A program made the position numbers and the translations under genes. The notes under the pieces were generated by a model. It searched no databases, had not been told where the DNA came from, and worked only from the letters and a program-made list of their open reading frames with translations. This document shows positions 26,863 to 36,237 of a DNA stretch of 64,000 bases, one piece after another. Position 1 is the first letter of the stretch. Each line of letters starts with the position of its first letter. The stretch comes from Mesorhizobium loti (GTDB lineage Bacteria; Pseudomonadota; Alphaproteobacteria; Rhizobiales; Rhizobiaceae): assembly GCA_002356515.1 (NCBI GenBank), contig AP017605.1:6495020-6559019 (forward strand), in the 5' to 3' direction.

Positions 26863-29577
26863 CTATGACAGCAGTTCCTTAAAGATACCGCTCTCTGCCA
26901 GAAGTGTCTCGTGTGTTCCGTCTTCCACCAATTGACCCGAGTCGAAGACGATAACGCGATCGAACATCATCGCCATTGCCGGGTTCGTCACGGCCCACAC
27001 AATTGCCGGTGAATGGCCGTCGCGTCTGGCTTCCTCGAGCACGTTTCGCAGCACCTTATCCTGCATGCGCTGATCGAGCGCCGACAGCGGCCGGTTGAGA
27101 ATGAGAAAATCAGGACGCTTGAGCAGGGCCCGGGCAACATCGAGCTTCTGTCGTTGTCCACCGGTCAGCCGCCTGCCGCCGGCGCCGACGTTGAAGTCCA
27201 GGCCGACATCCAGAAGCTCGGCATAAAGCCCCAGTTCGTCGAGAATGTCATAGACGATGGAGCGTATGCGGTCCGGCGCGTCGGGATGGTTGTTGCCCAC
27301 ACGCCCGAACAGCACATTGTCCATGACGGTAGCCGCGGCAATGTATTTGGCAGGATCATACCGTTCGACCGCATTCTGCAGCTCGGGCGGCAGGTTTTCA
27401 TAGAACTGGTTGCGCGCAGCGACGATCTTGCTCATCAACTCGTCGCTCAGCAGGCCGAAACGGTGCCGGGGCTCGATATAGGCAAAGCTCAAGGTGACGA
27501 TCATGGCCCGGTCGCTCTCCGAAACCGCCTCGTAGGGACGGTTTTTGAGCCGTTGCAGCAAGGTTTCGTAGGCGGGTATCTCTTCGGCGCTCATGAAGGC
27601 GAGCTGCTGGAAGAACTGGTGATCGGGCGGCAGATCGGCAAACAGCTCGATCGCCTGTTCGGCGATCTCCATGCCCATCTCGTAGAACGTGCGGTCGAGG
27701 CCGGCTTGCCTCAGCACGGAAGCGAAATAGGGATTGGCCGCCAGGGCCCTGTCGGCCAGTTCGGGGCCGGCGGCGGCGCCGAAGAGCAGGTTTTGGCCGA
27801 TCGTTGCTTCCTTGTTGTAGGCGCCTGGTTCGAAAGGAGCCACCAGTCCGCTCAGCCCTTCCTGTTCCAGCCGGGTTCGCAGCGCCACACGCAGTTCGAC
27901 GATCCGCCTGGGAAGCTCCGTGTGACGCGTGAGGTTGGCCGAAGAGCGCAAGCCGAGATCCAGAATGTCGCGCGACAGAACAACCGCGTCGAGCACCCGG
28001 CGCACGGCTTCAAAGAGGTCGTGCGGGCCAGTGGCGCCTGCGGAAGCGTAGTCGATCCAGTCGCTGTGGATATCGAGATCCGTATTGCCGGACCGGCGCG
28101 CCTCGTTGATGTTCCAGCGGCGCTGGTCTGCCGCGGCACCGTCATAGGTCACCGACGTCAGCGGCGCATGCTTCAACCCGTAGAGCAGGTTATCGCGGAG
28201 GCTTGCCTGGAACAGGAAAACGTCCGACGACGCATAGGACATGCGCCGGCCGGTCACGGCCTCAGGGAGTTCAAGCAGGTCGTCGGCGCCTGAAACGACC
28301 CTGCCGCTGTCCGGCCAGTTCAGCCGTGCGAAGGCTTCTGCAAGCGCCTCCGCTCCACCTGTTGCGGTGCTGACCAGCGCCACCGTCTCACCCGGCTTGA
28401 TCTGGAGGGAGATACGGTCGAGGAGCATGGCACCGCCATCGTCCGCTATGGACAGACTGATCGCCGACAGCGGGTCGGTCATCGGACCGGGATCGTCGAC
28501 TGTCAGGGCCCCGATTCTCGGCGCAATGAGATCCTCGACGGTAAACTGTTCAACGACCTGCTGATATTTGACCTGGACATCCTGCCGTGCCTGATCCCAA
28601 TCGATCAGTTCCTTCATCGGTCCGGGCAGGTCCTTGTAGGCGCTGATCACGGCCACGAGCTGGCCGACGTCCAGCCGCCCCTGGATGACCAGATAGCCGC
28701 CGATCATGTAGAACAGGAAGGGCGTGACCTGTGCGAGAAAATTGTTGAGGAACTTTACCATGAATTTCCATTGGTAAAGATCGAAGCGGATCTTGAAGAT
28801 GAGCCCGAGCCGGGCAGCTATGTCGGCGCGCTCGTAGTTTGATGTATCGTGGACGTGAACCGTGCCGATGCCGTCGACGATTTCGCCGACCCGGCCCGAA
28901 AGCGCGCGCGCCGTGAGCTGCCGTTCGCGCCCGAGCACGATCAACCGGCGCCGCATTCGCGGGATGAGCACGATCTGGATCGCCACGATGACGAGCGCTA
29001 TCATCCCGAGCCAGACATTCTGAACCATGATGAACAGCATGGCCGTCAGCGCCTGGCCGCCAAGCAGCACCGGCTGAAGGAAGGCATCGCCGATGAAGCC
29101 GCCCAGCGGCTCGACCTCGTCCTTCACCATGGTCGCCACTTCGGCGGATTTCACTCGCGTGAAGTAACTCGGCGGGAACCGCAGCACACGATCGACCAGA
29201 TCGAAGCGGATACGCCGCAGCATGCGCTCGCCGAGGCGGCCCTTGTAGGTGTTGATGTAGAGTTTGAACAGGCCGTTGATAACGACCAGCAACAGGAACA
29301 CAAAACTGAGGGCAAACAGCGTCTCCTTGCGGTCGAGCTGAAAACCGGAAAAGAACTGGACCTCTCCAAAGAACGGCAGATCATAGTGCAGCTTCAGGAA
29401 TGGCCGGGTCGCGTCCGCTTGCTCGAAGCCGCGACCTTGAATCGGGCCATTGACGATCAGCTTCGGCAGGTCGAAGGACATGAAATACGGGATCATCGAA
29501 AGCAAGACGATCAACACTATCCCGACCTGCTGCTTCTTGGTGTGTGTCCAGATATAGCGGGCTAGGCTGGGTTCCAT
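26863..29577 (-). CDS. ABC exporter-like protein with degenerate nucleotide-binding domain and large insertion
   Basis: 904 residues. Residues 1-330 are a type I exporter membrane domain with about six helices and the usual RFFxxxxxxxxxT-like intracellular loop region. The NBD is abnormal. The Walker A position (residues 403-411) reads STATGGAEA, with no lysine. Walker B reads LILNRPLSALD (Asn828, Arg829), replacing the metal Asp and the catalytic Glu. The signature LTGGQ (804-808) and the D-loop SALD are kept. Roughly 400 residues separate Walker A from the signature, against about 105 in ordinary exporters, so there is an insertion of about 300. It may need a partner ATPase or not be a pump at all. 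Its neighbours are glycosyltransferases and the cNMP-binding protein. Confidence 0.85.
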   Translation of the reverse strand: MEPSLARYIWTHTKKQQVGIVLIVLLSMIPYFMSFDLPKLIVNGPIQGRGFEQADATRPFLKLHYDLPFFGEVQFFSGFQLDRKETLFALSFVFLLLVVINGLFKLYINTYKGRLGERMLRRIRFDLVDRVLRFPPSYFTRVKSAEVATMVKDEVEPLGGFIGDAFLQPVLLGGQALTAMLFIMVQNVWLGMIALVIVAIQIVLIPRMRRRLIVLGRERQLTARALSGRVGEIVDGIGTVHVHDTSNYERADIAARLGLIFKIRFDLYQWKFMVKFLNNFLAQVTPFLFYMIGGYLVIQGRLDVGQLVAVISAYKDLPGPMKELIDWDQARQDVQVKYQQVVEQFTVEDLIAPRIGALTVDDPGPMTDPLSAISLSIADDGGAMLLDRISLQIKPGETVALVSTATGGAEALAEAFARLNWPDSGRVVSGADDLLELPEAVTGRRMSYASSDVFLFQASLRDNLLYGLKHAPLTSVTYDGAAADQRRWNINEARRSGNTDLDIHSDWIDYASAGATGPHDLFEAVRRVLDAVVLSRDILDLGLRSSANLTRHTELPRRIVELRVALRTRLEQEGLSGLVAPFEPGAYNKEATIGQNLLFGAAAGPELADRALAANPYFASVLRQAGLDRTFYEMGMEIAEQAIELFADLPPDHQFFQQLAFMSAEEIPAYETLLQRLKNRPYEAVSESDRAMIVTLSFAYIEPRHRFGLLSDELMSKIVAARNQFYENLPPELQNAVERYDPAKYIAAATVMDNVLFGRVGNNHPDAPDRIRSIVYDILDELGLYAELLDVGLDFNVGAGGRRLTGGQRQKLDVARALLKRPDFLILNRPLSALDQRMQDKVLRNVLEEARRDGHSPAIVWAVTNPAMAMMFDRVIVFDSGQLVEDGTHETLLAESGIFKELLS

Positions 29578-29736
29578 ATGCGACTGTGGGCCTTCAGTTC
29601 AAAGGACAAAAGTAAGAGCGCCGGCTGGTGAACGGCGCATCGGCAATCATCGCCGGCGACACGCTCGGAGCCTGCGAGGCGGCTTTGCGGGCAAGATTGC
29701 GTTGTGTCGCCCGAAATCCCAACATACAAGGCGAAT

Positions 29737-30411
29737 ATGATGGATGTCACGCAACCACGCAATGTCGGCACGGACGGGCACGAGCAGGCCCTGGACCTCA
29801 CGCGGGGAATTGCCGCCTATGTCAACCATCCTCTCGTGGCAGGGCTGGCGCGCGTCATCGCCAAGCATCCAGAGGCCGATATCGCCAATGCCTTCAACCA
29901 CAAGCAGGTCGCCTGCAAGATGTGGGCGCTCGACAGGCTGTTCGAAAGCAGCGGCGGCCGGTTCGGGCGCATATGGGTTCTGGGTGGATGGTACGGCGTC
30001 TTGCCGGCAATGCTTTTCAACGACGCCCGCTTCGACATCGCGGCGGTCGACAGCATCGACATCGATCCCGAAGTCGAGCGGGTCGCCCGGACCCTCAACC
30101 GGCAAGCCGGAGATCGCTTCCAGGCGCTGACGGCAGATATGTACGCGCTCGACTATGCGGCCGGGGGGGCCGACCTGATCGTCAATACGAGCTGCGAACA
30201 TATAGCCGATCTCCCCGCCTGGCTTGCCCTGCTTCCGCGAGGCACGAATGTTCTGCTGCAATCCAACGATTATTTCAGCGAGCCGACGCATATCAACTGC
30301 GTGGCCTCACTGGCAGCCTTCGAAGCCATGGCGGCGCTCCGGGAGGTGCGGTTTTCCGGCGAACTGCCGACAAAAAAGTATACGCGCTTCATGCTGATCG
30401 GGACTGTTTGA
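29737..30411 (+). CDS. Methyltransferase-like protein (class I SAM fold, tentative)
   Basis: About 224 residues. RIWVLGGWYGVLPAMLF followed by AVDSIDIDPEVERVARTLN resembles SAM-binding motif I and the acidic motif II, although the glycine loop is unusual (GGWYG). LIVNTSCEHIADLPAW looks like motif IV. AAGG lies before a tandem ATG pair at 29737/29740; an upstream GTG at 29704 is also open. It is divergent from the ABC gene and convergent with the glycosyltransferase operon. The substrate is not predictable. Confidence 0.65.
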   Translation: MMDVTQPRNVGTDGHEQALDLTRGIAAYVNHPLVAGLARVIAKHPEADIANAFNHKQVACKMWALDRLFESSGGRFGRIWVLGGWYGVLPAMLFNDARFDIAAVDSIDIDPEVERVARTLNRQAGDRFQALTADMYALDYAAGGADLIVNTSCEHIADLPAWLALLPRGTNVLLQSNDYFSEPTHINCVASLAAFEAMAALREVRFSGELPTKKYTRFMLIGTV

Positions 30412-30519
30412 TGCGTTTCGCTCAAGACTGCGCAGCGGTTTTGGGACAACGCCATAACCAAGGACTTGAAGCGCGTCGCACTCGCCAGACACGGTGCGTG
30501 TGAAAGCCGACAGGGCCGT

Positions 30520-31716
30520 TTAGGATCCATCGGCTGTTTGATCATGCGCCTTTCCGAAACCAGCCCCCATTTCCAGGGACCATGTTCGATACCGCTCGCG
30601 CAGGATCTGCGCCGAGTGACGCGCGCCTTCCAGGTCGAGACGGTGCGCGGATGGCATCGGTCCCACAAGTGCCTGTTCGATCGCTCGCGCCAAGCCCTCA
30701 GGCGTCAGGTCGTTTTCGGTCAGCACCGTTGCAAGACCGAGTTCTTCGAGCATCAGGGCGCGAACTGTCTGTTCGGTTTCGCCGCCGGCTGCGAATGGAA
30801 CCAGCAAGGAGCGACAACCCGCGCGCAGGACATCGCAGACCGTGTTGTAACCTGCCTGCGAGACCGACAGGCGGGCGCCGGTCAGCAGGCTGGCGAAATC
30901 CTCGCGGAACCGGAAGATGGACAGGCCCGGCGTGGCATCGCGTGTGATCGCGTCAAACTCGTCTTTCGGCAGGTTTGGGCCGGTAATCAGGCACCATTTC
31001 CAACCGTTGTCGGCATTCCGCGCCGCTGCGATGGTGGCGTTGACAAGGCTCTTTCCGGCAGCCCCGCCGCCAACCGACACCAGGACGTCGAAGCGCTCGG
31101 AGACCGCGGGCGGCGGCGGCGCGGCAACGAGCCCTGTGTAAGTGATCTCGGCCTTGATCGCCCCAGCCAGTGGAAATGTCCTGTCGATGGTCGCGAAAGC
31201 CGGATCGCCGTGGACCATGACAAGATCGAAATGCCTGTTGATGAGATCGACCGTTTCCTCGTTTCGGCCCGGCTTGACGCGCTCCTGAAGGATATCGCGG
31301 ACCGACGTCGCCAGCAGCGGCCTGGGCGACGCCGCCTCAATGGCCTCGATCAGCGGCAAGAGTTCGAAACGCATCTGCCGGCGTCCAAATGGAAACGCCT
31401 CGATGATGACGATGTCAGGCCTGCAATCGCGGAATGCCTGCAGCAGCATCCCAGAACGCAATGTCTTGAAATCATCGTCGATGGGTTTGCCCTTTAGGTC
31501 GACCAGTCCGGAAAATCCTTCATCGCCGGAGGTGACGGGTGGCAGGGCTACAGATTTTACCCCTGGTCCCGGAAACCCCGCGATCGACGCCCCGCCGGTC
31601 ACGACAGTGACGTCGAACCCGTCATCGACCAGGGCCGCCGCAATGCGGCTGGCGCGCGCGAGATGGCCGATGCCGAGCAGGTGCTGGACATAGAAGAAAG
31701 CGCGCAGCTGCTTCAT
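30520..31716 (-). CDS. MurG-like glycosyltransferase (GT28-type fold)
   Basis: 398 residues from ATG 31716. The N-terminal YVQHLLGIGHLARASRIA motif and the C-terminal VSVGGGAAGKSLV, SQAGYNTVCDVLRAG and ETEQTVRALML are the GT-B features of MurG/GT28-like enzymes that bind a UDP-sugar. The start overlaps the stop of the upstream GT4 gene by four bases (ATGA). It is the last gene of a three-gene glycosyltransferase operon; the acceptor is unknown. Confidence 0.84.
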   Translation of the reverse strand: MKQLRAFFYVQHLLGIGHLARASRIAAALVDDGFDVTVVTGGASIAGFPGPGVKSVALPPVTSGDEGFSGLVDLKGKPIDDDFKTLRSGMLLQAFRDCRPDIVIIEAFPFGRRQMRFELLPLIEAIEAASPRPLLATSVRDILQERVKPGRNEETVDLINRHFDLVMVHGDPAFATIDRTFPLAGAIKAEITYTGLVAAPPPPAVSERFDVLVSVGGGAAGKSLVNATIAAARNADNGWKWCLITGPNLPKDEFDAITRDATPGLSIFRFREDFASLLTGARLSVSQAGYNTVCDVLRAGCRSLLVPFAAGGETEQTVRALMLEELGLATVLTENDLTPEGLARAIEQALVGPMPSAHRLDLEGARHSAQILRERYRTWSLEMGAGFGKAHDQTADGS

Positions 31717-32957
31717 TCGGCAGCCCGCCACTCCTGCTGGAACAGTTGCTTGAGCTGTCCAATGCTTGCCGTATGATCGAAATTGCTTCGCACGCGCCGC
31801 TCCGCGGCGTCGCCCAGGCGGGCGCGCAGCATGGGATCACGGATCAGGCGCTCCAGCGCCTGTGCCAGAGCAATCGGGTTTTCCGTCGGAACCAGCAGCC
31901 CGGTTTCCTCGGGCGATAAAAGCTCCGGCACGCCGGAAATATCGGTCGACACGCAGGCAAGCCGCTGGCTGGCCGCCTCCACCAGAACATTCGGCAGGCC
32001 GTCCCGGTCGCCATCGGCGGTGATCCTGCAGGCGAGGGCGAAAATGTCGGCGCCTCGGTAGTGCTCAAGCACCTCCTTTTGCGCCAGCGCACCTTTCCAG
32101 GAGACGCGGCCATCCAGTCCGAGCTTTCGCGCCAACGCCTTGAGCCGTTCCAGTTCCTCGCCGCCGCCGACATGCTCGAAACGCCACGCCAAATCACCAG
32201 GCAAGAGGGCAAGGGCCTCCAGCAACGTATCGTAGCCCTTCTTTGCAACGGCGCGCCCGACACTCAAAACGACAACCGGTTCGCCCGGCGCCGAGCCGTC
32301 ATGCTGTTTCCGCGCCTCGCTAAAACTTCCGAAGCGATCAAGGTCGAGCCCATGATAGCTCAGATGCACAGGCGAATTGCCGTTGGCCAGTGCTTTCAGA
32401 CGGTCGAAACCGGTTTTCGTGCAAGTGACCGTCCAGCGCGCCGAGGAAAGCTTGCCGGCCAGATCCCAATCCGCCGAAGTCCAGATGTCCTTGGCATGGG
32501 CCGAGCAACTCCACGGCAGGCCACGAAGCTGGCTGGCATAGCGCGTCACCGATGCCGGCGTGTGCGCGAAATGTGCATGCAACCATCCCGCGTCTTCAGG
32601 CCATTCAGCCGCCAGCACAAGGGCTTGCCCGAAGCGGCGTACGCGATTGCGCGTAAAGTCGCGGGGGATATCGGCAGCCAGCGATCCGAGCGCGCGCCAG
32701 AAGCCCGGCCGCGGCAGACAAGCAAACAGCGAGCGAACCACGCGCAGCGGCTCTTGATGCAGATATTCCGGCAGATAGTGGACGGGCGCTTTGATCTCGT
32801 CATGCACGGGGTGGCGTTTTGCGTCGGTAGGCCGCCTGAGCGCGACGAGTATCAGGTCGAACCCCGCACGCTCCAGACCGAGCAGTTCCTGCGCGATGAA
32901 GGTTTCCGACAGTCGCGGATAGCCCTTCAGAACCACGACGATCTTGCGATGTTGCAA
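31713..32957 (-). CDS. Glycosyltransferase family 4
   Basis: 414 residues. The N-terminus KGYPRLSETFIAQELLGLE is the acceptor-domain motif common in colanic-acid and exopolysaccharide GT4 enzymes. The C-terminal half has VLSVGRAVAKKGYDTLLEAL and DGLPNVLVEAASQRLACVST (E-x7-E type region), then GVPELLSPEETGLLV. It starts one base after the preceding GT28-like gene ends and overlaps the next, so all three are translated as a unit. Confidence 0.9.
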   Translation of the reverse strand: MQHRKIVVVLKGYPRLSETFIAQELLGLERAGFDLILVALRRPTDAKRHPVHDEIKAPVHYLPEYLHQEPLRVVRSLFACLPRPGFWRALGSLAADIPRDFTRNRVRRFGQALVLAAEWPEDAGWLHAHFAHTPASVTRYASQLRGLPWSCSAHAKDIWTSADWDLAGKLSSARWTVTCTKTGFDRLKALANGNSPVHLSYHGLDLDRFGSFSEARKQHDGSAPGEPVVVLSVGRAVAKKGYDTLLEALALLPGDLAWRFEHVGGGEELERLKALARKLGLDGRVSWKGALAQKEVLEHYRGADIFALACRITADGDRDGLPNVLVEAASQRLACVSTDISGVPELLSPEETGLLVPTENPIALAQALERLIRDPMLRARLGDAAERRVRSNFDHTASIGQLKQLFQQEWRAAE

Positions 32958-32958
32958 T

Positions 32959-34173
32959 TCAGTTCATGCCTTCAATGACCGACAGGTGATGGCCGGCCCG
33001 CCGGTCGAGCAGCTCCGCGACGATTTCGGAAATATGAGGCAGCCCTTCCAACGTCAGATGCGGATTGCTCTGCGATGGGCGAGGCCGGTCCGAAAGCACC
33101 TTCAGTGCATCGGCAAACCGCTGGGAATCCTTGGCTTCTTCCGGCAAAAGCATCTCGACGAGGCCAAGTTCGGCCGCGCGCCGAGCGCGGATCAGCTGTT
33201 CCTCGCGGGGCGTGACGCGCGGCACGATCAGCGCCGGCTTGTCGAAAGACAGTATCTCGCAATAGGTGTTGTAGCCGCCCATCGCCACCACCGCCTTGGC
33301 GCCGGCAATCAGGTCTTCCATGCGGTTGTCGAACTCGATGATCTTGACGTAGGGGATCTTGGCCCCCTTCTTGAGCAGCTTGTTGCGCTTGCGCGCCGGC
33401 ATATAGGGCCCAAGCACGATCAGCGCCCTGTGCTGCAGTTGCGGATCCTGCTGATAGGCGTCGATGACGTCGTGGATAAGTTCGGCGCCGTCGCCGCCGC
33501 CGCCGGTGGTGACGAGGATATAGTCGCCCTCGGGCCGGTGGCCGGGCAACTCGTTCCGCTGCAGGCTCCGTTGCAGGAAACCGAGGAACCTCATCTTTGC
33601 CCTGACCGCCGGCGGCACATCCAGGCCGGTCAACGGATCGTAGAAATCCGGCGGGCCATAGACCCAGACCTTGTCGTAGAACAGGCCTATCTTGCGCATC
33701 ACATCCCTGCGTGCCCACTCGGCTTCGAGCAGATGCGGCGCGTCCATCACCTCGCGCAGGCCAAGCACGAGCGTGGTGCCCCGCGTCTTGAGGTAGGACA
33801 GCGTGTCCTCAATCTCACCGCGCAGGCCGAGCGGTTCCTTGTCGACGATGAAGATATCCGGCCGGAAGGTCTCGGCTGTGTGGCGGATGATCGACTGGCG
33901 CATCCTTAGCGTCTCATGCAGATCGATATCCTTTTCCAGCGAGGTGTATTCGCCGTTGCGCAACTTGATGACGCTGGGGATCTTCACGAAGTCGACGCGG
34001 GCGCGGTAGTCGAAGGCGCCAGCGATGGTCGCACCCGAAATGATAAGCACCTGAAGTCCGCGGAAATCCTCGACCAGCGAATGCGCGATCGTCCGGCAGC
34101 GCTGCAAGTGGCCGAGCCCGAACGTGTCGTGGCTGTACATGAGAATTCGAGCGTCTTGTGCGTGCTGGGTCAT
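32959..34173 (-). CDS. MurG-like glycosyltransferase (GT28-type fold), first gene of operon
   Basis: 404 residues. MYSHDTFGLGHLQRCRTIAHSL is the N-terminal motif of this glycosyltransferase-like group. The C-terminal half has LVTTGGGGDGAELI, VVAMGGYNTYCEILSF and PREEQLIRARRAAELG, fitting nucleotide-sugar binding. It is related to the third gene of the same operon but clearly diverged. Together with the GT4 enzyme they would add two or three different sugars to a common acceptor. The promoter is expected just upstream of 34173. Confidence 0.85.
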   Translation of the reverse strand: MTQHAQDARILMYSHDTFGLGHLQRCRTIAHSLVEDFRGLQVLIISGATIAGAFDYRARVDFVKIPSVIKLRNGEYTSLEKDIDLHETLRMRQSIIRHTAETFRPDIFIVDKEPLGLRGEIEDTLSYLKTRGTTLVLGLREVMDAPHLLEAEWARRDVMRKIGLFYDKVWVYGPPDFYDPLTGLDVPPAVRAKMRFLGFLQRSLQRNELPGHRPEGDYILVTTGGGGDGAELIHDVIDAYQQDPQLQHRALIVLGPYMPARKRNKLLKKGAKIPYVKIIEFDNRMEDLIAGAKAVVAMGGYNTYCEILSFDKPALIVPRVTPREEQLIRARRAAELGLVEMLLPEEAKDSQRFADALKVLSDRPRPSQSNPHLTLEGLPHISEIVAELLDRRAGHHLSVIEGMN

Positions 34174-34747
34174 TGTTGAACGTCTTTTAGAACTCTCGCT
34201 TTGAGGGTCGTGGGCGACCCGCAGGCTTCGAAACCACCCTCACGGGCCGACTGACCTGTTTTGAACATCAGGCCGCAATTTCAAGTTGTACAACCAAACG
34301 GTCCAAGGATGACGCTCTTCCTGATAGTGCCTTCAAGCTGATCGTCGTCCGCTATACGACGTTCGACAATGTCGTCCAAGCTTATTAATCACTTCAAAGG
34401 TCAAGCTATTCGAGCCGCCGCGACAAAGCGCCTCGTTACTGAAAGTGGCGCCGGGCGTCGCACGGCGCATATTGTTGTAGACCTCACTTCGCGCGCGATT
34501 GCTCTCGGTCCTGGGAGACCAAAGGTGCTGCCCGTCAATCTCTTGACGGTCGATCTGACTGTGATTCACCCACCGGAACTGAGCCATCTAGCACCCAAGC
34601 TAGCCGGAAACTCGGCAGGAATCGAGTGGATGCCCGCGCTCACATTGCGAGACGGACTGAGCGCGCCATCAAAATGTCGCGAGCTGCAAAAAATCGCTCG
34701 ATTGATCCCGATTGTTGGTGAAGCCTCAAATATTTCCTGCGGCGGTC
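34174..34747. other. Gene-poor region of different base composition
   Basis: About 570 bases with no convincing gene. It is visibly more AT-rich than the flanks, and the frames crossing it on either strand have no family features. It presumably contains the promoter for the glycosyltransferase operon at its left end. It may be a decayed remnant of inserted DNA next to the inverted-repeat element on its right. Confidence 0.4.
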
Positions 34748-34894
34748 TAAGGTGTGTTGAGATTCAGGTGATGCCGGCCTGCAAACGGCGGCTTTCCGCG
34801 CTTCCGGTGCTCCCGGACCCGGATGTCCGCTCCGCTCCGGTTCTCGAAAGCCACCATTTTCGGCTCGGCCTGACCTGAATCTCAACAAGCCTTA
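34748..34894. mobile_element. MITE-like element with imperfect 23-base terminal inverted repeats
   Basis: The ends are inverted copies sharing the core TGTTGAGATTCAGGT (34755-34769) and its complement (34873-34887), each with an outer TAAGG/CCTTA. About 100 bases of palindrome-rich, GC-rich sequence lie between. The outermost TA at both ends would fit a TA target duplication of the IS630/Tc1 type; this is inference. No transposase is encoded. The right-hand TTA also supplies the stop codon of the next minus-strand gene. Confidence 0.6.
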
Positions 34895-35065
34895 GTTGGT
34901 CTTCAGCTTGCCGACGCGGTTTTCGGCGATCCAGCGGGCGGCGAGCACCAGCGCGCCCATGCTGAAATCCTTGCCATGCTTGGCCACCATTTCTTGCGAC
35001 AACTCGGCCAGCCGCTCGAAAAATTCGTCCTTGCTCTTGTCCTCTGGGGTGAGTTCGGTCTGCAT
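34892..35065 (-). CDS. Small acidic protein of unknown function, 57 aa
   Basis: Begins MQTELTPEDKSKDEFFERL and ends RVGKLKTN. A perfect GGAGGATAAA ribosome site precedes the ATG at 35065, which makes this a credible gene despite its size. It is soluble and helical with many charged residues. It is the last gene of a four-gene minus-strand operon, 31 bases after the WD40-like gene. Its stop lies at the edge of the inverted-repeat element, so the C-terminus may have been set by that insertion. Confidence 0.72.
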   Translation of the reverse strand: MQTELTPEDKSKDEFFERLAELSQEMVAKHGKDFSMGALVLAARWIAENRVGKLKTN

Positions 35066-35096
35066 TTTATCCTCCTGTATCTGCGGACGGCGTCCG

Positions 35097-36224
35097 CTAT
35101 TTGAACATCTGCGCGGGAAAAGTGACGATTGCGGCGGTGCCATCGACAGACCCCATTGCCAGGTGCCGTCCGTCGCCGGACCAGGCGAGAGCTGTGACGG
35201 CGCTGCCCAGGGGCCTGACCAGGAGTTCGTCCCGCCCGCCGATCTGGGCGATGGTGATCCGGCCGTTGGCGTAGCCCGCGGCAATCAGCTTCTTTTCCGG
35301 GTGCGCCGCCACCGCCTCGACCAGAACCAGCCCGGCGCGGCCCGTCTCCAGGGCGCCGGAGGTTTCGCCGTCAACAGGCGGGGCGGTCATCGACCAGCCG
35401 GCGATTCGAAAAGCGCCCGAGGCAAACAGCGCATTCGCCGGCTGGCTCCAGCACACGGTGCGGACCGGCGATGGAAAGCCCGCGACGATGTCGGCGCGGC
35501 CCTCGGCAAGGCTGACCAGGGCAAAGCCGCCGGCTTCGAGCCCGCAAGCCAGCCAGGTGCCGTCTCTGCTCCAGCGGATCGACACCGGGCGTGCGGAAAG
35601 GGGGATGTTCCGTATCAAGGCCGCGTCGCCTTCGGCCGCCCAGACCGACAGCCCTTCATCAAGGCCGCAGGCAAGGCGCCGCCCACCTGGCGAGAAGGCG
35701 AGGGCATCTGTCGATGATGCCACATCGCGTTCCAGTCGCACGGCATCGCCTTGGCCGTGCGACAGGAAGACATCGTGCCCGTTGGCGACGGCTGTCTTGC
35801 CCGCTTTGGCGCTGTGGTCGATGGCGGCGACCGGTCCCTCGATCTTGAGCAGAGCGCCCGCGGCGTCACCGCCGGCGGTCAGATGCAGCACCTCGCCGCT
35901 GGCCCCGCCGGCCAGAAAGCCGGAATCGCCATAGACGGCGAGTGGGATATCGCCGTCAGCGAATGCTGCCGTGGCAATCAATGGCACCGGGGGCTTTTCC
36001 CTGGGGCGGATCGTCGTCTGGCCGAGATCGTTGCTCACCCTGATCCGCGCTTCCGGCGGCTCGTGATCCGCGACCGCGGCAATGGCGACGGTCCCGTCAA
36101 CGCAAGTGAAAGCGACAGCCGAACCGTCGGCGTTGAAGCGCAGATCGGCGATCGCCGCCTGCCGCTGCCAACTGCGGCCCAAGAGATCGAACAAGGTCAG
36201 GTTCTGCATCGTCTGCTGGTTCAT
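35097..36224 (-). CDS. WD40-like beta-propeller protein
   Basis: 375 residues from ATG 36224 (GGAGAG upstream); the longer open frame upstream overlaps the previous gene and is not protein-like. There are about six or seven repeats of the type LAFSPGGRRLACGLDEGLSVW, IRWSRDGTWLACGLEAGGFALVSL and LAWSGDGRHLAMGSVDGTAAIV, typical of a WD40 propeller. No signal peptide is seen. Propellers usually scaffold protein complexes, here presumably with the other three products of the operon. Confidence 0.78.
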   Translation of the reverse strand: MNQQTMQNLTLFDLLGRSWQRQAAIADLRFNADGSAVAFTCVDGTVAIAAVADHEPPEARIRVSNDLGQTTIRPREKPPVPLIATAAFADGDIPLAVYGDSGFLAGGASGEVLHLTAGGDAAGALLKIEGPVAAIDHSAKAGKTAVANGHDVFLSHGQGDAVRLERDVASSTDALAFSPGGRRLACGLDEGLSVWAAEGDAALIRNIPLSARPVSIRWSRDGTWLACGLEAGGFALVSLAEGRADIVAGFPSPVRTVCWSQPANALFASGAFRIAGWSMTAPPVDGETSGALETGRAGLVLVEAVAAHPEKKLIAAGYANGRITIAQIGGRDELLVRPLGSAVTALAWSGDGRHLAMGSVDGTAAIVTFPAQMFK

Positions 36225-36237
36225 GCTGTCTCTCCCG

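Noticed and set aside
34369..34878. Plus-strand frame in the gene-poor region
   Set aside because: It has no recognisable domain, runs through the inverted-repeat element, and its codon use differs from neighbouring genes.
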